Shown here in pieces: positions 58,190 through 62,505 of a DNA stretch of 62,505 nucleotides (the first letter of the stretch is position 1; each line of letters opens with the position of its first letter). A model generated the notes under the pieces. That model saw only the letters and a program-made list of their open reading frames with translations, searched no databases and was not told the origin of the DNA. Source of the DNA: an uncultured Solirubrobacterales bacterium (GTDB lineage: Bacteria > Actinomycetota > Thermoleophilia > Solirubrobacterales > 70-9); the NCBI GenBank assembly GCA_903939845.1, contig CAJAIJ010000029.1, positions 1-62,505 on the forward strand, in the 5' to 3' direction. A program made the translations under genes and the position numbers.

Positions 58190-58893
58190 GCGGACGCGAG
58201 CCTCTGGTATTCGTGCGGCGGCACCACCAAGTGGTGACCCGCGAACCTCTTGAGCCCCACTGGAAAGAAGGTTCCCCAGTGAATCGGGACCGCTATTTCG
58301 GGCCTGAGGGCGGCAGTTGCGCGAGCCGCGCGTTCGGGATCGAGGTGGCCCGGCCCCACCGCCGGTCCCCATCCCCAGACCGGCAAGAGAGCGAGGTCGA
58401 CAGGTCCGACTTCGTCTTCCATGCCCTCGAAGAGGTCGGTGTCCCCCGCGAAGTAGATCGGCCTACCGGCATCGATCACGAAGCCGATCGCCTCTGATTC
58501 CGGGTGGAAAGGAGATCGTCTGCCCTGATGTTCAGCCCGGACGGCCCTGACGGCCGCCTCCCCCACCTCGATGGTCTGCCCTTCCGAAATCTCCTCGACC
58601 TCGCGGAAGCCGGCTCTGGCCAGCGCTCTTCCGGTTCCCGTCGGGCCGATGACCCTCATCCCTGACCCCAGGAGCTTGAGACTCGGCAGGTCGAGGTGAT
58701 CGAGATGGTGATGGGAGATGAGGACTACGTCAGGCTCGGGCCGGGAGCTGATGTCGGGCAAGCGGGAGTGCCTTCGGAGGTGAGCAATCCGGTTCCTGAG
58801 CACCGGATCGGTGAGGAAGGTGGTCCCCCCTGCAGAGATCAGGCTGGTCGAGTGTCCCAGCCATGTGAGTTCGAGCTGGCCCCGATCAGGCAT
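58129..58893 (-). CDS. MBL-fold metal-dependent hydrolase
   Basis: A 254-aa metallo-beta-lactamase-fold protein. The ELTWLGHSTSLIS start, the metal motif SHHHLDHLD, then IYFAGDTDLFEGM and PIHWGTFFP match the UlaG/NAPE-PLD-like branch, which includes lactonases and phosphodiesterases. The ATG at 58893, with GAGG 7 nt upstream, was chosen because the 15 residues before it are not conserved in character. It overlaps the previous small gene by 8 bases. Confidence 0.85.
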   Translation of the reverse strand: MPDRGQLELTWLGHSTSLISAGGTTFLTDPVLRNRIAHLRRHSRLPDISSRPEPDVVLISHHHLDHLDLPSLKLLGSGMRVIGPTGTGRALARAGFREVEEISEGQTIEVGEAAVRAVRAEHQGRRSPFHPESEAIGFVIDAGRPIYFAGDTDLFEGMEDEVGPVDLALLPVWGWGPAVGPGHLDPERAARATAALRPEIAVPIHWGTFFPVGLKRFAGHHLVVPPHEYQRLASAYAPDTEVRVLEPGSKLSVS

Positions 58894-59164
58894 TCGCGCC
58901 TCGTACGGCCTGAGACTTGCCGTACGAGTAGAGATCAAGAAGGAAGGCGAAGGCGATGAAGACGATGTCCATGGGGCTGATTCCCGGCGATATCCCTTCA
59001 GTCAAGACCCAGGCGAGAGTGGTCCACGGGAGGACGAAGAACCCGAGGAGCGGCAGGAACCAGCCCCCGTCGAATGCAGTGCCGATCAAGTCCGAGAAGA
59101 AGAGGATGAAGACGAGCGCAAGCCTCGGCGACAGAAGGGCGAACAGAACGATGAGGCAACCCAT
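58886..59164 (-). CDS. Small membrane protein
   Basis: A 92-aa protein with about three hydrophobic segments: LIVLFALLSPRLALVFILFF, WFLPLLGFFVLPWTTLAWVL and FIAFAFLLDLYSYGKS. Similar small proteins of unknown function occur in actinobacteria. Coupled to the MBL gene by an 8-base overlap. TACCGT lies 7 nt before its ATG, so the mRNA is probably leaderless. Confidence 0.75.
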   Translation of the reverse strand: MGCLIVLFALLSPRLALVFILFFSDLIGTAFDGGWFLPLLGFFVLPWTTLAWVLTEGISPGISPMDIVFIAFAFLLDLYSYGKSQAVRGANA

Positions 59165-59171
59165 GGCTGAA

Positions 59172-59177
59172 ACGGTA
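59172..59177 (-). promoter_or_regulatory. -10 element, near-leaderless start of the small membrane protein gene
   Basis: TACCGT on the minus strand ends 7 nt before the ATG at 59164, with no Shine-Dalgarno. Confidence 0.4.
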
Positions 59178-59197
59178 CAACAGCCAGACAGTCGACT

Positions 59198-60091
59198 TCA
59201 TGCGGCGGGAGAGGAACCGCCGTTCGAGCCTGTTCGCACCCCCTGGTTGACGGCTGCAGCAACATGGGCGCCGATCACGATCGAGATCGCGAAGAGGTAG
59301 GCAAAGAGGAGCAATCCGATGAATGCGGCCAGGGTTCCGTAAACGGGACCCCCACCGCCCGAAATCGCAAACCAGAGGCGTAATCCCTGGGAAGCCGCGA
59401 GGGCAAGCAAGGCAGCGACCACTCCGCCCGTAATTGATGACTTGAGAGTCGAAGTCCGTCGGTCGATCACGAACAACAGTCCGGACAGCAGCAAAGAGAG
59501 AACGGCCGCCCCACCGAGCAAGCCGGCCCATGAAGACAGCAGACCGCCGAACAGCGGAACCTTTTCGAAGATCAGTCCGAGGCTCCCCGAGAGGACAACC
59601 GCTGCACCGATGACGGCTACCGGCATTCCGGCCAACGCGATCAGCATCTGGGATGACCGCGACCTCACGAAGGAAGGACCGGACCCTACGCGGTCGTTGG
59701 CCCTGTCTACCGAAAACCTCACCGCACTCAAGGCAGAGCTGACAGAAAACAGAAGGACCGGGACGGTGAGGAGCCCGAGCCTTCCCGCCCCGTCTGTCAG
59801 CCGTTCGAGGACCTGACGTACTTCCGCTCTCCCCTCTGTGTCCTGGAGTGGCAGCAGGCTCATCGCTTCCGATACGACCTCCCCCCTGAGGTAGGCGAAA
59901 TCCCCCAGGCTGCTGAATATCCAGATGGCGAAGACCAACGCCGCCGGACCGGCAAGGAGGAGGTGAAATGCCAGTTGGGAGGCTTGCCTCGACCCCTGAG
60001 TCGCTACGAAGGAATGAAACGTCTCCCGAGCGGTGGAACCGACGGCGCGCGCCAGGCGGGCCGTCGGTCTACCTGAATGGCTCTCAGTCAC
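59198..60091 (-). CDS. YihY/BrkB family membrane protein
   Basis: A 297-aa inner-membrane protein with six predicted helices. ASQLAFHLLLAGPAALVFAIW matches the usual A-x-x-FY-x-x-x-S-x-x-P N-terminal helix, though the Tyr-Ser pair has drifted. Later VYGTLAAFIGLLLFAYLFAISIVIGA is typical of the family. Transport activity is not established; once called RNase BN in error. ATGA overlap with the upstream DUF7144-like gene. Confidence 0.85.
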   Translation of the reverse strand: MTESHSGRPTARLARAVGSTARETFHSFVATQGSRQASQLAFHLLLAGPAALVFAIWIFSSLGDFAYLRGEVVSEAMSLLPLQDTEGRAEVRQVLERLTDGAGRLGLLTVPVLLFSVSSALSAVRFSVDRANDRVGSGPSFVRSRSSQMLIALAGMPVAVIGAAVVLSGSLGLIFEKVPLFGGLLSSWAGLLGGAAVLSLLLSGLLFVIDRRTSTLKSSITGGVVAALLALAASQGLRLWFAISGGGGPVYGTLAAFIGLLLFAYLFAISIVIGAHVAAAVNQGVRTGSNGGSSPAA

Positions 60092-60512
60092 CCATCCCGA
60101 TCTTTGCCGCCTCCCACCTCACCGTGAGTGCGTACAGAATCGTCACGTCGAGAGCGATGAGGAGGAGGGAAATGAAGGGCTGCTGACCAAGGGCCGCCAT
60201 CGCCGAGACTGCGTTCAGAAAGACGAAGATGATGCCGAGGACCCGAGCCCATGTTCGGCCCTGGATCAGCGCGTACCCGGCCATCACCTTGACCACTCCG
60301 AGCACGATCCAGATGAACCCGAGGATCTGAGTGTTTACGACGAAGACCTGACCGTCGAAGGGGGCCTTCATGAAGTAGTCGTCTTCGAAGGCAGCTGCCA
60401 GGCCGGCGATCACGGTGAATACACCGATCAGCATCAGCATTACGGCGGCAAACGCCACCCAGGTGCCCCAGACTGGAGATCCGGGGCTACTCTCAGATCC
60501 GTTCGAACTCAT
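60084..60512 (-). CDS. DUF7144-like four-helix membrane protein
   Basis: A 142-aa protein with four hydrophobic helices. VWGTWVAFAAVMLMLIGVF, then LGFIWIVLGVVKVMAGYAL and ARVLGIIFVFLNAV follow the pattern of the DUF7144 (DoxX-like) family common in actinobacteria. Function unknown. It is coupled to the YihY/BrkB gene. GAAAGG lies about 10 nt before the ATG. Confidence 0.75.
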   Translation of the reverse strand: MSSNGSESSPGSPVWGTWVAFAAVMLMLIGVFTVIAGLAAAFEDDYFMKAPFDGQVFVVNTQILGFIWIVLGVVKVMAGYALIQGRTWARVLGIIFVFLNAVSAMAALGQQPFISLLLIALDVTILYALTVRWEAAKIGMGD

Positions 60513-60601
60513 CTGCGGACGACCTTTCTATTGCGACCCCGCCGACCGGAATCGATTGATGAGGAAAACATACCGCCAGCGGCGGAACCATCGGGACGGC
60601 C

Positions 60602-61537
60602 TCACGCATCGGTGACGCAGCGAAAACCGGTGTGACATGTGGCCGACTCCACTGTCTGCGGAATCCTTGCCGCCGGCCTGTACCTGCTGCAGTAGTTCTC
60701 GGCACAGAGGAAGGAGCCCCCCTTCAGAACCTTGCGCGGAATTCCAGATCCCGGCTCTCTGCTGAGATCGACCTTTCGATCTCCAGGTGGGGAACCCGAT
60801 CCGCAGCAGGACGCCTGCACCGGCCCCGCGTCCACGAACCAGGTCGAAGTCCACTCCCAGACGTTGCCAGTCATGTCGTAGAGGCCGAAGCCGTTGGGTT
60901 CGAATGAGCCGACAGGGAGGGTGTCGGGTCCGGTCCGGTCCGGAGTGGGCGGAATCCATTCCCATGGGAATCTTCCGATCCAGCGGTTCATCGCCTCCTC
61001 CCCTTCGGGCGAGAGCTCTGAACCCCAGGGGAACTCCTCTTCGTCGAGTCCCCCCCTGGCAGCCCTCTCCCACTCCGATTCGGACGGTAGTCGTTTACCG
61101 GCCCAGACGGCGTAGGCAGTTGCGTCTTCCCACGAGACCTGTGTGGCGGGATGGTCAAACTTGCCCTCGAGGGAGGTTCCGGGCCCCCAGGGCGCCCGCC
61201 ATGACGCTCCCGGAGTCCAGCGCCACCACTGGGAAGGGTCAGCCATATCTACGGGCCCACCGGGCATGGCAAAGGTGAGGGAACCCGGAACGAGCATCGA
61301 GGGGTCCGCGCCCGGATACATGGCCGGATCGGGAGCCCGTTCGGCGACCGTCGTGTATCCGGTCTCTGCGACGAACTCATTGAACTGCCCCGCGGTGACG
61401 GCGTGCCGATCCATCCAGAACCCGCCAACCTCGATCCGTCCGGATGGTGCCTCCTCGGGATAGTGGGAATCCGAGCCCATCGTGAATGAGCCGCCCGGAA
61501 CCCAGACCATGCCGCCCCGATCGGATTCGACCTTCAT
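60602..61537 (-). CDS. Formylglycine-generating enzyme (FGE-sulfatase family)
   Basis: A 311-aa copper oxidase that converts a Cys in C-x-P-x-R of sulfatases to formylglycine. It begins MVWVPGGSFTMGSD, has HPATQVSWEDATAYAVWAGK, GNVWEWTSTWF and the catalytic pair in GGSFLCAENYCSRYR, with the matching TGFRC end. Both active-site Cys are present, favouring a true FGE over the related EgtB or unknown SUMF1 proteins. No sulfatase is in the window. ATGA overlap with the upstream hydrolase. Confidence 0.87.
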   Translation of the reverse strand: MKVESDRGGMVWVPGGSFTMGSDSHYPEEAPSGRIEVGGFWMDRHAVTAGQFNEFVAETGYTTVAERAPDPAMYPGADPSMLVPGSLTFAMPGGPVDMADPSQWWRWTPGASWRAPWGPGTSLEGKFDHPATQVSWEDATAYAVWAGKRLPSESEWERAARGGLDEEEFPWGSELSPEGEEAMNRWIGRFPWEWIPPTPDRTGPDTLPVGSFEPNGFGLYDMTGNVWEWTSTWFVDAGPVQASCCGSGSPPGDRKVDLSREPGSGIPRKVLKGGSFLCAENYCSRYRPAARIPQTVESATCHTGFRCVTDA

Positions 61538-62448
61538 CTCTCTCGTCCCCTCGAAGAAAGCTCTGCCCTGGTGCCCGATCCCTCGCCCCAATCACGCAAC
61601 GGCGTCAGCGAACTGTCGAGGAATTCCGCAATCACACGGGAGAGGCGTCCTCCCTGCCAGGAAAGTGGCGGATCGCCTTTCTCTTCAACGACAAGTCTGG
61701 CATCGGGAATCGCGTCGGCCCAATCCCTGGCCGTGGAGAGGGGATGGGCAGGGTCAGCTTCGTCGTGGCTGCCGACGACGAGTGTCGGCACATCGATCGA
61801 GCGGAGTTCGTCGAGCGACAGGAAAGGAGCCGAACGGGGCACCTCCCGGAGGGCCTCGGCGACCGCCGCGGGGTTCCGGTGCAATCGTGCCCGGTCGAGG
61901 GCAAGTCGCTCGACCGTCTTAGCGATTTCCGGGTCGTCGAATCCCGAGGCGATCTCTGCCGCGAAGGCCTCGGGGCCGCCTCGCACAAGTGCCTCGGCCC
62001 GGGCGTCCCAACGGTCCTCTCCGGGTCGATCGAGCCGACCGCCGAACACCGGGCCGATCAGGATCAGTGCGGCAATGCGATCTGGGTGGGCAAGCGCCCA
62101 GGCTGCCGCCGTATGGCAACCCATCGAGTGGCCCCCGACCACGACTTCACTCGAGATCGCACGTTCGGTGACGAGGCGATCGAGGTCCTGAACGAGATAT
62201 TCATAACCGTAGCCCTCGCCTTCCGGGGCGGGGTCAGATGCTCCGTGCCCTCTGGCGTCATATGTGTGAACTCGATACCCGGCCCTCGGCAGGGACCGCG
62301 ATCCATGAGTCACGTACTTCCGGGTAGCGCTCAAACCGTGACAGAGAAAGACGTCTGCCCCCTCCCCCTCCGTCTCCCCGAGCAGAGCTGGAGAGTGCCG
62401 TTCCGAACGAAACTCCTCGACGGCCAAGGGGCGCTCAACCCCTTTCAA
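61534..62448 (-). CDS. Alpha/beta hydrolase
   Basis: A 304-aa hydrolase. FLCHGLSATRKYV is the oxyanion region, VVGGHSMGCHTAAAWAL the nucleophile elbow and LVVGSHDEADPAHP the Asp loop. The usual C-terminal catalytic His is not obvious: the end reads DPPLSWQGGRLSRVIAEFL, where GxxH is expected. Substrate unknown. The TTG start overlaps the end of the partial upstream gene by 14 bases, so at least three genes form this operon. Confidence 0.82.
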   Translation of the reverse strand: MKGVERPLAVEEFRSERHSPALLGETEGEGADVFLCHGLSATRKYVTHGSRSLPRAGYRVHTYDARGHGASDPAPEGEGYGYEYLVQDLDRLVTERAISSEVVVGGHSMGCHTAAAWALAHPDRIAALILIGPVFGGRLDRPGEDRWDARAEALVRGGPEAFAAEIASGFDDPEIAKTVERLALDRARLHRNPAAVAEALREVPRSAPFLSLDELRSIDVPTLVVGSHDEADPAHPLSTARDWADAIPDARLVVEEKGDPPLSWQGGRLSRVIAEFLDSSLTPLRDWGEGSGTRAELSSRGRER

Positions 62449-62505
62449 GCGTGGCCCGATCGATCAGGACCTCTTTGGTCGGAGCCTCGTCGGGACCACC
62501 GAGTC
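62435..62505 (-). CDS. C-terminal end of an unidentified protein (partial)
   Basis: The minus-strand frame ending at 62435 reads LGGPDEAPTKEVLIDRATLE then RG and stop. It is protein-like, unlike the other two frames, and overlaps the hydrolase start by 14 bases. The remainder is outside the window. Family cannot be assigned. Confidence 0.55.
   Translation of the reverse strand, partial: LGGPDEAPTKEVLIDRATLERG

Overview
The window is high-GC DNA of an actinobacterium, most plausibly a Thermoleophilia/Solirubrobacterales-like lineage. The reasons are SepF and YggT next to proC, a GarA-like FHA gene followed by a MerR gene beside a CDP-alcohol phosphotransferase gene, an actinobacterial-type LexA box (CGAAC-N4-GTTCG), DUF3159 and DUF6504 genes, a MurA with Asp in place of the catalytic Cys, and many starts without a Shine-Dalgarno that sit 6-8 nt after a TANNNT -10 hexamer (leaderless mRNAs). 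The lineage is inferred from gene content and style, not from a database comparison. Apart from the two edges, coding density is very high and most intra-operon junctions are ATGA, GTGA or TTGA overlaps.

Layout: 1-574 holds the 3' end of 23S rRNA, 5S rRNA and a terminator. 676-5942 (minus strand) is an SOS mutagenesis block: imuB, a DUF6504 gene and dnaE2, with a LexA box at the imuB start and a second LexA box 3' of dnaE2 over the start of a small unrecognised ORF. 6039-6374 is a small Cys-rich protein. 6565-15487 is a long plus-strand operon: murA, hisZ, hisG (short form), hisD, hisB, hisH, hisA, hisF, a CCA-adding/poly(A) polymerase-family gene and pgeF. 15611-18431 is sepF, proC, yggT, lspA and an rluD-family gene. 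18570-25317 is the conserved rpsB-tsf-pyrH-frr-uppS-cdsA-dxr-site-2-protease string, followed by an acyl-CoA ligase, an orphan terpene-cyclase-fold protein, ispG, proS, a CDP-alcohol phosphotransferase, a GarA-like FHA protein, a MerR regulator, an SRPBCC protein and an alkyl-DHAP-synthase-like flavoprotein.

From 35 kb to the end the content becomes more accessory-like: a membrane protein with a sigma-region-4-like N-terminus, a PaaI-type thioesterase, nadE, an orphan CcdA, an SDR, gltBD with a structured leader, nhaA, a DEDDh exonuclease, DUF3159, a SNF2 helicase, a secreted lipase, an ACT protein, a TetR-P450 operon with a clear inverted-repeat operator, a holin-4_2/alkaline-phosphatase-superfamily fusion, an MBL hydrolase, small membrane proteins, a YihY/BrkB protein, a formylglycine-generating enzyme and an alpha/beta hydrolase. 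A partial gene runs off the right edge.

Functionally the window links translesion mutagenesis, peptidoglycan and undecaprenyl precursor supply (murA, dxr, ispG, uppS), histidine and glutamate synthesis, division, translation and phospholipid synthesis. No CRISPR array, transposase, integrase or tRNA gene was seen. The best candidates for something undescribed are the second LexA-box ORF with the DUF6504 mutasome partner, the two-hairpin gltB leader, the holin-phosphodiesterase fusion beside the TetR operator, and the extended repeat-bearing tail of ribosomal protein S2.
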